From NCBI RefSeq assembly GCF_900110185.1, contig NZ_FOCT01000002.1:1-64000 (forward strand): a stretch of DNA of 64,000 nt, read 5' to 3'. The translations under genes were made by a program, and so were the position numbers. Positions 56,004 to 64,000 of the stretch are shown here, in pieces. Within the stretch, counting starts at the first letter, position 1. Each line of letters begins with the position of its first letter. The stretch comes from Nitrosospira multiformis. GTDB taxonomy: Bacteria; Pseudomonadota; Gammaproteobacteria; Burkholderiales; Nitrosomonadaceae. The notes below the pieces were generated by a model that saw nothing but the letters and a program-made list of their open reading frames with translations, searched no databases and had not been told where the DNA came from.

Positions 56004-56732
56004 ATGAGCCTGAAAAACAAAGCAGCCCGTACCATGACAAACGATTTCCAGGAGAAGGCATGGTCAGGACGTGAATCCTGGCGCGTGTTCGGGATTATGG
56101 CAGAATTTGTCGAGGCAACGGAGCGTCTCCATTCCGTCATGCCGGCGGTCAGCATTTTCGGCAGTGCCCGCACTCTCCCTGATCATCCCTACTATGAGTT
56201 AACCGAGCAGATTGCGCGGCAACTCTCCGATGCAGGCTTTTCCGTCATCTCCGGTGGAGGGCCAGGCATCATGGAAGCCGCGAACAAGGGGGCCTATTAT
56301 GGCGAATCCCCCAGTATCGGACTAAATATCCAGTTGCCGCACGAGCAGCACCGGAATGTTTATCAGGACGTCAGCCAGACGTTTCGCCATTTTTTTGCGC
56401 GTAAATACATGTTCGTCAAACTCGCGACAGCCTATGTGGTGCTGCCCGGCGGATTCGGCACCCTGGACGAACTGATGGAAGCGCTGACACTGGTCCAGAC
56501 CGGGAAGACACGCAGAATGCCCATTATCCTGGTTCGTTCGGATTTCTGGCGCGGCATGCTCGAGTGGCTGCAGAATGTACTCGTCGCGGAGGGCATGATC
56601 GCCCCTGAAGATATGGATCTGATCCAGCTAATCGACGAGCCGGCGGAGGTGGTGGATGCGATATTCAAGTATTACGAGACGCGCGGCTTCGAGCCTTCCG
56701 TCGCGGAACGGGAAATTCAACTCAATCTATAA
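56004..56732 (+). CDS. LOG-family nucleotide phosphoribohydrolase
   Basis: A 242-residue Rossmann-fold protein of the TIGR00730/LOG group. VSIFGSARTLPDHPYYELTE, FSVISGGGPGIMEAANKGAY and the active-site VLPGGFGTLDELMEALTLVQ (PGGxGTxxE) are complete. Family members cleave N6-modified adenosine monophosphates or other nucleotides; bacterial roles are mostly unknown. A start at the second ATG (56034) is possible. Divergent from polA with very little room for separate promoters. Confidence 0.92.
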   Translation: MSLKNKAARTMTNDFQEKAWSGRESWRVFGIMAEFVEATERLHSVMPAVSIFGSARTLPDHPYYELTEQIARQLSDAGFSVISGGGPGIMEAANKGAYYGESPSIGLNIQLPHEQHRNVYQDVSQTFRHFFARKYMFVKLATAYVVLPGGFGTLDELMEALTLVQTGKTRRMPIILVRSDFWRGMLEWLQNVLVAEGMIAPEDMDLIQLIDEPAEVVDAIFKYYETRGFEPSVAEREIQLNL

Positions 56733-56787
56733 CACTCAGGGCATTTCGGATAGAATGGTATATTGACCTGACCCGCCGGGAGGCGCC

Positions 56788-57153
56788 ATGCGTCGTATCG
56801 TTGTTGCACTGTTATTGAGTTCTGTACTACCAGCGGCGGCGCAATCCAATCAGCCCAAGGATTTGCGGCCCATACCGGAAGTGCCGGAACCCCCGGAATT
56901 ATCGTTGCCTTCGGCCGGTATCGAAGACGAGGAAGAATCGCTTGAGCCCCAGGTTACCATCACCAAGCGCGGAGAGGACCAAATCGAGGAATATCGCCTC
57001 AATGGACGCCTCTACATGATCAAGGTCGTACCGCGCATAGGGCTTCCGTATTACCTGATCGACAATCGCGGCGATGGCACTTTTTCCACCCACGATACAG
57101 GCGGTCTGGATCAGCGTATTCGCCCTCCCATGTGGGTGATACGCGAGTTCTGA
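56788..57153 (+). CDS. DUF2782 periplasmic protein
   Basis: A 121-residue protein with a signal peptide (MRRIVVALLLSSVLPAAAQS) and the DUF2782 core EPQVTITKRGEDQIEEYRLN, GRLYMIKVVPRIGLPYYLID and RPPMWVIREF. Function unknown. It precedes thrB by 57 bases, the usual polA/DUF2782/thrB neighbourhood in Betaproteobacteria. Confidence 0.9.
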   Translation: MRRIVVALLLSSVLPAAAQSNQPKDLRPIPEVPEPPELSLPSAGIEDEEESLEPQVTITKRGEDQIEEYRLNGRLYMIKVVPRIGLPYYLIDNRGDGTFSTHDTGGLDQRIRPPMWVIREF

Positions 57154-57210
57154 TTTTCCAGGACAGCCATTGCGCCTGATTAAACTGCTTCTGCCTTACT
57201 TTCCCGCTCC

Positions 57211-58161
57211 ATGTCTGTCTTCACCATAGTTACCCATGAGCAGCTTTCCGCGTGGCTGAGAAATTATTCCGTCGGCAAACTGATCAATCTGCAGGGTATT
57301 TCTTCCGGAATTGAAAATACGAATTATTTTGTCACCACCAGCCACGGTAAATATGTTCTGACTCTATTTGAGAAACTGACTTCGGCGGAACTGCCCTACT
57401 ATTTGAATCTGATGGCCTACCTGGCGCGCCACGGCCTTCCCTGCCCCAGTCCCGTGGCGGATCTCGCCAATAAATTCCTGGGAGAGCTCAACGGCAAGCC
57501 GGCGAGCATTGTCACCTGCCTTCCCGGAAAGTCGCAGGAATCTCCCACGGCCGCCCACTGCGCCGAGGTTGGCGAACTCCTGGCGAACATGCATTTATCC
57601 GGCTTATCCTATCCGGAAAAAATGGAGAATTTGCGAGGACCCAAGTGGTGGAAAGCTGCGGCACAGGAAGTCATGCCGTTTCTTTCGGAGGACGAGGCTG
57701 CGATTCTCGGGGAGGAATTACGCTTTCAATCATCGCATCGAACGGAAAGCCTTCCGCGTGGTGTGATCCACGCCGACCTGTTTCGTGACAACGTGCTTTT
57801 CAACAATGGTGCAATGGGCGGAGTGATCGATTTCTACTTTGCCTGCAACGATGTGCTGCTATACGACCTGGCGATTACCGCGAACGACTGGTGTCTCAAC
57901 GAAAATGCGGACTTGGACCCGGAGCGGACTTTATCGCTGCTCGAAGCCTATCATCGCACCCGGCCGCTGCTAGAGGCCGAGCGTGATGCCTGGCCGGTGA
58001 TGCTGCGCGCCGGCGCATTGCGCTTCTGGCTCTCACGCCTGCAGGATTATCACCTGCCGCGGGCCGGAGAACTTACGCACGTGAAGGACCCTGCTCACTT
58101 CATGCGTATACTGAAAAACCATGCAGCAGCACGCTCGAAGCTCGCCGAGGTGTGGATCTGA
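57211..58161 (+). CDS. thrB: Homoserine kinase (ThrB, APH-fold type)
   Basis: A 316-residue kinase phosphorylating homoserine for threonine synthesis. It is the aminoglycoside-phosphotransferase-like type used in Betaproteobacteria: [39 protein letters not shown] and the catalytic loop [40 protein letters not shown]. Ends and length normal. Preceded by DUF2782. Confidence 0.93.
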   Translation: MSVFTIVTHEQLSAWLRNYSVGKLINLQGISSGIENTNYFVTTSHGKYVLTLFEKLTSAELPYYLNLMAYLARHGLPCPSPVADLANKFLGELNGKPASIVTCLPGKSQESPTAAHCAEVGELLANMHLSGLSYPEKMENLRGPKWWKAAAQEVMPFLSEDEAAILGEELRFQSSHRTESLPRGVIHADLFRDNVLFNNGAMGGVIDFYFACNDVLLYDLAITANDWCLNENADLDPERTLSLLEAYHRTRPLLEAERDAWPVMLRAGALRFWLSRLQDYHLPRAGELTHVKDPAHFMRILKNHAAARSKLAEVWI

Positions 58162-58214
58162 GCGTCAGTTGAACAGCGGGCGGGATGGAAGACGTTTATC
58201 GGAGAAAAAACAAG

Positions 58215-58952
58215 ATGGATATCAGGCAGGTAGACGGGAGAAGGGGATGGGAATGGATAGCGGAAGGCTTTCAGTTATTCCGCAGAGTCCCCATGGTGTG
58301 GATTCTTCTTTGCACCACCCTTCTGCTTATCGCGGCTACCCTGGGACTTATCCCAACGGCGGGCCAATTCATTTTCACGTTGCTCTCGCCGGTATTCCTG
58401 GCGGGACTGATGATCGGCTGCAGAACGCTGGAACGCGGAGGGCAACTGGAAATAGGGCACCTCTTTGCGGGCTTTCGCAACCCCGGACCGCTGATTACGA
58501 TAGGGGGAATTTATCTGGTGGGCCAGGTGCTCATCGTCGGCATATTCATGCTGGTCGGGGGTGACGTGCTGATGAGCCTGTTGCTGGAAGGAAAACGGGT
58601 CGATGAAAACGAATTGAAAAACGTATCAGGCGATATGTTATCCGCTTCCCTGGTAGCGCTGACCCTGTCCATTCCTCTCCTGATGGCGACCTGGTTCGCG
58701 CCTCTGCTGACAGTATTCGATGAAATGTCTCCAGTGGAAGCAATGCGAACGAGCTTCTTTGCGTGCGTAAAAAACATCGTAGCATTCCAGATTTACCTGA
58801 TTGTACTCGTGGCGTTCACGATAATCGCCATGATTCCTTACGGCCTGGGATTTTTTGTGCTGGTCCCGACCGTTTTCGCCTCGATCTACACCAGCTACAT
58901 GGATATTTTTCAGGAAACCGAAAATTCCGGGGATGTCACGGAAAGCGCATGA
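58215..58952 (+). CDS. BPSS1780-type polytopic membrane protein
   Basis: About 245 residues from the ATG at 58215 (MDIRQVDGRRGWEWIAEGFQ), chosen over the upstream frame start because of the GGAGA site. Five to six hydrophobic segments, including MVWILLCTTLLLIAATLGLI, ITIGGIYLVGQVLIVGIFML and IYLIVLVAFTIIAMIPYGLG. The N-terminal GRGWEWI-type pattern resembles the BPSS1780 family of betaproteobacterial membrane proteins without known function. It follows thrB by about 50 bases and may be cotranscribed. Confidence 0.82.
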   Translation: MDIRQVDGRRGWEWIAEGFQLFRRVPMVWILLCTTLLLIAATLGLIPTAGQFIFTLLSPVFLAGLMIGCRTLERGGQLEIGHLFAGFRNPGPLITIGGIYLVGQVLIVGIFMLVGGDVLMSLLLEGKRVDENELKNVSGDMLSASLVALTLSIPLLMATWFAPLLTVFDEMSPVEAMRTSFFACVKNIVAFQIYLIVLVAFTIIAMIPYGLGFFVLVPTVFASIYTSYMDIFQETENSGDVTESA

Positions 58953-59054
58953 ATCCCCTCGGGGATTCATGACGGGGAGTACCCGGCGGGAAACGAGGCG
59001 GCGAGGCGAAAAGTAAAGCATTTCCAGCTCACACCGGCACCGGGCTCACAGGAT

Positions 59055-61286
59055 TTACAACGCTGTCAGTTTTGCATATTCCAGTAACAACCACTTGCTG
59101 CCATTGCGGCCGAATTTAACCTCAACCCGCGCATCGGCACCGCGGCCTTCGCAGTTGACGATCACTCCTGCCCCGAACTTTGCGTGAACCACGTTCTGGC
59201 CCACGCGCCAGGGCGATGTCGTCGTCTCCCTCACCCCCATTTCCCGGATTTGGGGACGCTGCGCAACCTCCTGAGTAGGAGAAACCGGTCCCGGTCGCCA
59301 AGGCGCTGTCTTCTGCACGGGCTGCAGCCACTTGAGCAAGCTCTGCGGTATTTCCTCTATGAATCGAGTGGGAATATTGTAGCGAGTCTGGCCATGCAAC
59401 ATGCGGCTTTGAGCAAAGCTCAAATACAAGCGGCGCCTCGCGCGCGTCACGGCTACATACATCAGGCGGCGCTCCTCTTCCAGCCCCCCCGCCTCGTTAC
59501 GGCTGTTATCGTGGGGAAACAAACCTTCTTCGAGACCACTTAGAAATACACTGTGAAATTCCAGTCCTTTGGCTGAGTGCACGGTCATCAGCTGCAAGGC
59601 GTCCTCCCCTCCGCCGGCTTGGTGCTCGCCTGCTTCCAGGGAAGCATGATTGAGAAAAACGGCCAAGCCGTCATCTTCGGCTTCATGCACGAAGGCAGTC
59701 GCCGCAGTGATCAACTCGTTCAAATTCTCCAGCCGGTCGGCACCCTCGCGCTCGGCCTGGTAATGCTTAATCAATCCGCTGTGCTCCAGCATATGTTCGA
59801 CGATTTCCGGGAGCGGCAGGGTTTCACAAACCTGCCGCATCGATTCGATCAGCGCAACGAAGCTCTCGATGCCTTTTCTAGGCCTATCCGGCTCTTTATT
59901 CTCCCCCATTCCCACAGAGGACTTATTCGGCAAGCCTGACGTGGAAGGCTCTCTGCCCCTGCATTTTTTCAGCATCGCTTCCCAGAGGCTCCCCCCCTGT
60001 TGCCTGGCTTCATCCTGCAATTGCTCCAGGCTCCGCAGGCCGATGCCACGCGCCGGGAAGTTGACGATTCTCAGTAGCGCGTTGTCATCCTCCGGATTGG
60101 CTATCATTCGCAGGTAAGCCAATGCGTGCTTGATTTCCTGCCGCTCGAAGAAGCGCATGCCCCCATATACCCGATAAGGCAGCGAGGCATTGAACAAGGC
60201 GTGCTCCAGCACACGTGATTGCGCGTTGGAACGATAAAGCAACGCGATCTGGGACAATTGGACCCCCTCCGCACGCAGGGATTTGACTTCATCCACGATA
60301 AACGCCGCTTCATCGAAATCCGTCGGGGCGTTGTATACCCGTATCGGCTCCCCGCGTCCTTCCGAAGTCCAGAGATTCTTGCCGAGCCGTCCATTGTTGT
60401 TGCGTATCAGCGTGTTGGCGGCATCCAGAATATTGCCATGTGAACGGTAATTCTGCTCCAGCTTGATAATTCTGGGGATGCGAAAGTCCTGTTCGAACTC
60501 TCTCATGTTGCCGGTATTGGCGCCGCGAAAGGCATAAATGCTCTGATCGTCATCGCCCACGGCAAAGACAGCGGTTTTCGGACCCGCGAGCAGGCGCAGC
60601 CATTTGTATTGCAGCCGGCTGGTATCCTGGAATTCGTCCACCAGGATGTGCAGGAAACGACCGCGATAATGCTCGCGTACGATTTCGTTGCGCATCAGCA
60701 ATTCATAGCTGCGCAGCAACAACTCGGCAAAATCAACCGCCCCTTCCTTGTTGCATTGCTGCTCGTAAGATGCATAAAACTCGACCATCTTGCGCGTGTA
60801 GTCATCGTACGCTTCCACCTGCGATGCGCGCAGCCCCTCTTCCTTGGCATTATTGATGAACCATTGAACCTGGCGCGGAGGAAATTTCTCATCATCCGCA
60901 CCCAGATTTTTCAGGATGCGCTTGATGACCGCCAACTGATCGGCGGAGTCCAGGATCTGAAAGGTTTGCGGCAAACCGGCATCCTGGTGGTGAGCGCGAA
61001 GCAGGCGGTTGCATAAGCCGTGGAAGGTACCTATCCACATACCGCGCGTATTGATGGGCAGCATGGCGGCAATGCGAGTGAGCATTTCCTTGGCCGCCTT
61101 ATTGGTAAAAGTGACGGCCAATATTCCGTGAGGACTGACTTCGCCGGACTGAATCAGATACGCGATGCGGGTCGTAAGGACCTTGGTCTTGCCGCTGCCC
61201 GCGCCGGCAAGCACCAACGCCGACTGGTGGGGCAACGTAACTGCTTCGAGTTGTTCCGGGTTTAGTGCGGTGAGTAGAGAAGACAT
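59055..61286 (-). CDS. uvrD: DNA helicase II (UvrD/PcrA/Rep family)
   Basis: A 743-residue superfamily 1A 3'-5' helicase for mismatch and excision repair. Motif I is LVLAGAGSGKTKVLTTRIAY, motif Ia FTNKAAKEMLTRI, motif II LVDEFQDTSRLQYKWL, motif III VGDDDQSIYAFRGA, motif V LMTVHSAKGLEFHSVFL and motif VI MYVAVTRARRRLYLSFAQ. A C-terminal tail with PWRPGPVSP and a UvrD-type binding region (VGQNVVHAKFGAGVIVN) favours UvrD over Rep. Confidence 0.95.
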   Translation of the reverse strand: MSSLLTALNPEQLEAVTLPHQSALVLAGAGSGKTKVLTTRIAYLIQSGEVSPHGILAVTFTNKAAKEMLTRIAAMLPINTRGMWIGTFHGLCNRLLRAHHQDAGLPQTFQILDSADQLAVIKRILKNLGADDEKFPPRQVQWFINNAKEEGLRASQVEAYDDYTRKMVEFYASYEQQCNKEGAVDFAELLLRSYELLMRNEIVREHYRGRFLHILVDEFQDTSRLQYKWLRLLAGPKTAVFAVGDDDQSIYAFRGANTGNMREFEQDFRIPRIIKLEQNYRSHGNILDAANTLIRNNNGRLGKNLWTSEGRGEPIRVYNAPTDFDEAAFIVDEVKSLRAEGVQLSQIALLYRSNAQSRVLEHALFNASLPYRVYGGMRFFERQEIKHALAYLRMIANPEDDNALLRIVNFPARGIGLRSLEQLQDEARQQGGSLWEAMLKKCRGREPSTSGLPNKSSVGMGENKEPDRPRKGIESFVALIESMRQVCETLPLPEIVEHMLEHSGLIKHYQAEREGADRLENLNELITAATAFVHEAEDDGLAVFLNHASLEAGEHQAGGGEDALQLMTVHSAKGLEFHSVFLSGLEEGLFPHDNSRNEAGGLEEERRLMYVAVTRARRRLYLSFAQSRMLHGQTRYNIPTRFIEEIPQSLLKWLQPVQKTAPWRPGPVSPTQEVAQRPQIREMGVRETTTSPWRVGQNVVHAKFGAGVIVNCEGRGADARVEVKFGRNGSKWLLLEYAKLTAL

Positions 61287-61495
61287 ACAGCAAAGATTTT
61301 TCCGGTCCGGGCACGGCCGGGATCATTCAGGCCGTGCAAAATCGGATTAAAAGCAATGTAGAACAGTATGATGCTCCTGCATACCCGGCCCCTTGGTTCT
61401 CCTTCCGGTATAGGGAGTCGCGCGATGCGCACGAAGGGTGCCGGGTTTGCAGGATGTTTTAGTTTTACTATAACGCTGGGCGCTATTACCTGCGG

Positions 61496-62368
61496 CTACT
61501 TTTTGCGGCTTGCCACCACGAGATCAAGAATAAGCGGCGTCAATATGAGCTCTATGGCCAGACCCATTTTCCCGCCGGGAACGACGATGGTGTTCGGGCG
61601 GGACATGAATGAATTGTGAATCATGGCAAGCAGATACGGAAAATCGACATTCCTCGGATCACGAAACCGGATCACGACGAAACTTTCGTCCAGCGTCGGG
61701 ATGTCCCGCGCGATGAAAGGATTCGAGGTATCCACTGTCGGCACACGCTGGAAATTGACATGCGTTTTGGAAAATTGCGGAGTAATGTAATGCACATAAT
61801 CGTGCATGCGTCGGAGTATCGTGTGCGTCACCGCTTCGGCCGAATAACCACGCGCATTCATGTCGCGGTGGATTTTCTGAATCCACTCCAGATTCACGAT
61901 GGGCACGACACCGACCAGCAGATCGACATATCGGGCCGCGTCCACCGTGTCACTCTGCACTCCTCCATGCAGCCCCTCGTAAAACAGCAGGTCCGAGCCG
62001 GGCTTTATCGGCGCCCAGGGCGTGAAGGTACCTGCCTTCTGCTGATAGGGCGCGGCCTCCTCGTCATTGTGCAGGTACAGGCGCGTCTCCCCGCCGCCGG
62101 TTTCGCCGTATTCCTTGAACAACGCTTCCAGCTTCTCGAACTCGTTGGCCTCCGGACCGAAATGACTGATGGGACGTCCTCCGTCCTTTTCGGATTCGGC
62201 TACGGCTTTTTTCATGGCATCGCGATCATAACGATGGAAGCTATCCCCCTCCACCACCGCAGCAGTCAGTTTCTCGCGCCGGAAAATATGCTCGAAACTA
62301 TTCTTGACCGTCGACGTACCGGCGCCGGAAGATCCGGTAACGGCGATGACAGGGTGTTTTTGCGACAT
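61496..62368 (-). CDS. prkB: Phosphoribulokinase (bacterial octameric type)
   Basis: A 290-residue Calvin-cycle enzyme phosphorylating ribulose 5-phosphate. The P-loop AVTGSSGAGTSTVKNSFEHI lacks the usual Lys, which is normal for bacterial PRK; EGDSFHRYDRDAMKKAV, SHFGPEANEFEKLE and LLFYEGLHGGVQSDTVDAAR follow. It shows autotrophy together with CbbY; Rubisco genes are not in the window. A GGAG site precedes the ATG. Monocistronic as far as seen. Confidence 0.95.
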   Translation of the reverse strand: MSQKHPVIAVTGSSGAGTSTVKNSFEHIFRREKLTAAVVEGDSFHRYDRDAMKKAVAESEKDGGRPISHFGPEANEFEKLEALFKEYGETGGGETRLYLHNDEEAAPYQQKAGTFTPWAPIKPGSDLLFYEGLHGGVQSDTVDAARYVDLLVGVVPIVNLEWIQKIHRDMNARGYSAEAVTHTILRRMHDYVHYITPQFSKTHVNFQRVPTVDTSNPFIARDIPTLDESFVVIRFRDPRNVDFPYLLAMIHNSFMSRPNTIVVPGGKMGLAIELILTPLILDLVVASRKK

Positions 62369-62652
62369 ACAACTTCTCCTCGGACAAATAGATAATAAGA
62401 TGATGTTATGGAATCTTCGAACATGTTGCCAGGCGAGCAGGGAGCACTTGTTCAGAGGGCTTCCTGCAATTTTTGCCTCAATATTCGCTGTAATCTTCCG
62501 CCTGCAATTTTAAGGTGGGTTATGATAACCGTTTTCTCAATGATTTTGGTGGGAACAAAAGTCGCCGGTATACGCCCCCTTGCAAAACGAAAATCAGCGA
62601 AGAGAGTGGTGTTTGTGGCAGACGAATACGACTTCTGTCCACGGACTCCAGT

Positions 62653-62681
62653 TTGACATTTATGCATCTCTGACATAAAAT
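62653..62681 (+). promoter_or_regulatory. Sigma-70 promoter of rplM-rpsI
   Basis: TTGACA at 62653-62658, a 17-base spacer and TAAAAT at 62676-62681: near-consensus boxes at ideal spacing, 35 bases upstream of the rplM start. The expected start point is near 62688. The rest of 62369-62652 shows nothing else recognisable. Confidence 0.8.
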
Positions 62682-62715
62682 GCGCGGCTTTTAGTAAATA
62701 AGCAGGGGTAGGTTT

Positions 62716-63150
62716 GTGAAAACCTTTTCAGCCAAACCACATGAAGTGAATCGGGAATGGTTCGTGATTGATGCGGCCGGCAAGGTACTTGGACGCCTCG
62801 CTGCCGAGATTGCCCATCGTCTTCGCGGCAAGCATAAGCCTATCTATACGCCGCATGTGGATACTGGTGATTTCATTGTCGTGATCAACGTGGACAAGAT
62901 GCGCGTTACCGGCAACAAGGCTGAAAGCAAGATGTACTATCGCCACAGCGGTTACCCCGGTGGTATATACGAAACGAGTTTCGCGAAAATGCATACGCGC
63001 TTTCCCGGCAGGCCGCTGGAAAAAGCAGTAAAAGGCATGCTGCCGAAAGGTCCTCTCGGCTATGCAATGTTAAAGAAACTCAAGATATATGCCGGTGCAG
63101 CACATCCACACGCCGCACAACAGCCGCGGCAACTTGAAGTCAGGGCTTGA
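62716..63150 (+). CDS. rplM: Ribosomal protein L13
   Basis: A 144-residue large-subunit protein: [40 protein letters not shown] and [15 protein letters not shown] are the L13 core, followed by [20 protein letters not shown]. The GTG start has an AGGGG site. Its stop lies two bases before the rpsI ATG. Confidence 0.97.
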   Translation: MKTFSAKPHEVNREWFVIDAAGKVLGRLAAEIAHRLRGKHKPIYTPHVDTGDFIVVINVDKMRVTGNKAESKMYYRHSGYPGGIYETSFAKMHTRFPGRPLEKAVKGMLPKGPLGYAMLKKLKIYAGAAHPHAAQQPRQLEVRA

Positions 63151-63152
63151 TC

Positions 63153-63545
63153 ATGAATGGAACCTACAGTTACGGTACGGGACGGCGCAAAAGCGCGGTA
63201 GCGCGCGTGTTCATCAAGCCGGGTAGCGGCGTGATAACAGTCAACAACAAACCCGTGGATGAGTTTTTTTCCCGGGAAACGGGACGCATGGTGGTTCGCC
63301 AGCCGCTGGAATTGACCGGAAATCTCGATCGCTTCGACATCCTGGTGAATATTCACGGCGGGGGCGAATCCGGACAGGCAGGCGCGGTGAGACATGGAAT
63401 TACCCGTGCCCTAATTGACTTCGATGCAACCCTGAAACCCGTATTGAGCAATGCCGGGCTGGTTACGCGTGACGCGCGTGAAGTGGAGCGCAAAAAGGTT
63501 GGTCTGCGCAAGGCACGACGCCGGAAACAGTTCTCCAAACGATAA
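63153..63545 (+). CDS. rpsI: Ribosomal protein S9
   Basis: A 130-residue small-subunit protein with the S9 signature: [40 protein letters not shown] and the basic tail [17 protein letters not shown] whose last residues contact P-site tRNA. The ATG at 63153 is used; the open frame also includes an upstream TTG. Cotranscribed with rplM. Confidence 0.97.
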   Translation: MNGTYSYGTGRRKSAVARVFIKPGSGVITVNNKPVDEFFSRETGRMVVRQPLELTGNLDRFDILVNIHGGGESGQAGAVRHGITRALIDFDATLKPVLSNAGLVTRDAREVERKKVGLRKARRRKQFSKR

Positions 63546-63560
63546 GCTTTTATCTGTCAT

Positions 63561-63612
63561 AAAAAGCCGCCTGCCCGCTGTTTCTGGCGGACATGCGGCT
63601 TTTTTCTTTTTT
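63561..63612 (+). terminator. Terminator after rpsI
   Basis: AAAAAGCCGC pairs with GCGGCTTTTTT around a 20-base inner sequence, followed by TCTTTTTT. A strong rho-independent terminator for the rplM-rpsI transcript, 16 bases after the stop. Confidence 0.88.
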
Positions 63613-63715
63613 TAGCGCTGGTAATCGTAAAACCTTCCACAGACATCATGGCGGATGTCAGGTAGACGATACGGCGTGACAACGAATTTTAACCACACGA
63701 AAATTTCGAAGAACC

Positions 63716-64000
63716 ATGCTTAAGATCGGCATCGTAGGGGGAACCGGATATACCGGAGTAGAGCTGCTGCGCATCTTGTCTCAACACCCGGAGGTGAGTA
63801 TCGAGGCAATTACATCGCGCAAGGAAGCTGGCATGGATGTCGCCCAGTTGTTTCCAAGTCTGCGTGGGCGGATAGAGTTAAAATTTTCCGATCCCGCAGA
63901 GGCAAACCTCGAAAAATGCGACGTGGTATTCTTTGCCACCCCGAATGGCATTGCCATGAAACAGGTTCCATCCCTGCTCGATGCAGGCGTGCGGATAATT
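63716..64000 (+). CDS. argC: N-acetyl-gamma-glutamyl-phosphate reductase, N-terminus only
   Basis: Ninety-five codons open to the window end, starting [20 protein letters not shown]. The Rossmann glycine motif [12 protein letters not shown] and [29 protein letters not shown] are those of ArgC, the third step of arginine synthesis. The catalytic Cys is beyond the edge. argC after rpsI is a frequent order in Betaproteobacteria. Confidence 0.94.
   Translation, partial: MLKIGIVGGTGYTGVELLRILSQHPEVSIEAITSRKEAGMDVAQLFPSLRGRIELKFSDPAEANLEKCDVVFFATPNGIAMKQVPSLLDAGVRII

Noticed and set aside
61496..62368. Missing Lys in the phosphoribulokinase P-loop
   Set aside because: The GSSGAGTST form without the lysine is normal for the bacterial octameric enzyme, so it is not a sign of inactivation.

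Overview
The window looks like a piece of chromosome from a betaproteobacterial chemolithoautotroph, most likely an ammonia oxidiser of the Nitrosomonadaceae (Nitrosospira-like). This is inferred from gene content and order: a Calvin-cycle phosphoribulokinase and a CbbY-type phosphatase, the cluster lolB-ispE-tRNA-Gln-prs-rplY-pth-ychF, the rpsP-rimM-trmD-rplS and rplM-rpsI-argC blocks, a cyclooxygenase-like haem peroxidase, and a periplasmic copper-handling set. No search could be run. Most of the DNA is ordinary, tightly packed housekeeping sequence; there are no rRNAs, CRISPR arrays, insertion sequences or prophage genes.

Left part (1-17 kb, loosely packed, accessory): a truncated PAS/GGDEF regulator; a broken sensor kinase; an MsbA-type ABC protein in which every ATPase motif is lost; a TonB-dependent receptor under a cobalamin riboswitch (BtuB); a ZapB-like coiled coil, zapA and 6S RNA with a terminator; a Tat-exported amidohydrolase; small unknown proteins; a MaoC-like protein; a CapA-like protein; a lipoprotein with an alpha/beta-hydrolase fold; and the haem peroxidase.

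Middle (17-29 kb): EVE-domain protein, TauE/SafE exporter, psiE-purE-purK-purC, cbbY, tsaC/sua5, an EEP nuclease-fold protein, nadA, nudB, aspS, a DUF502 membrane protein and an FmdB zinc ribbon. From 29 to 32.3 kb lies a small accessory pocket: a short unknown gene, an orphan ribbon-helix-helix antitoxin-like gene, a broken MESH1-like alarmone hydrolase, and an A+T-rich overlapping pair of a small four-cysteine protein and a DUF2971 protein. This pair is the best candidate here for an undescribed system.

Right part (32.3-64 kb): translation and cell-envelope genes (ychF, pth, rplY, prs, tRNA-Gln, ispE, lolB, a TPR lipoprotein), a Gld-type ABC exporter, mutM, proC, yggT, yggU, an unknown lipoprotein, a GDT1/TMEM165 family manganese exporter under a yybP-ykoY manganese riboswitch, a small membrane protein with a CorA-like transporter, a cupredoxin/DUF411/cytochrome c trio, rpsP-rimM-trmD-rplS, polA, a LOG-family gene, DUF2782, thrB, a membrane protein, uvrD, phosphoribulokinase, rplM-rpsI behind a near-consensus sigma-70 promoter, and the start of argC.

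The strongest unusual observation is the ABC protein at 2.1-4.0 kb: a long intact frame, close to MsbA in sequence, in which Walker A, Q-loop, signature, Walker B, D-loop and H-loop residues are all replaced.
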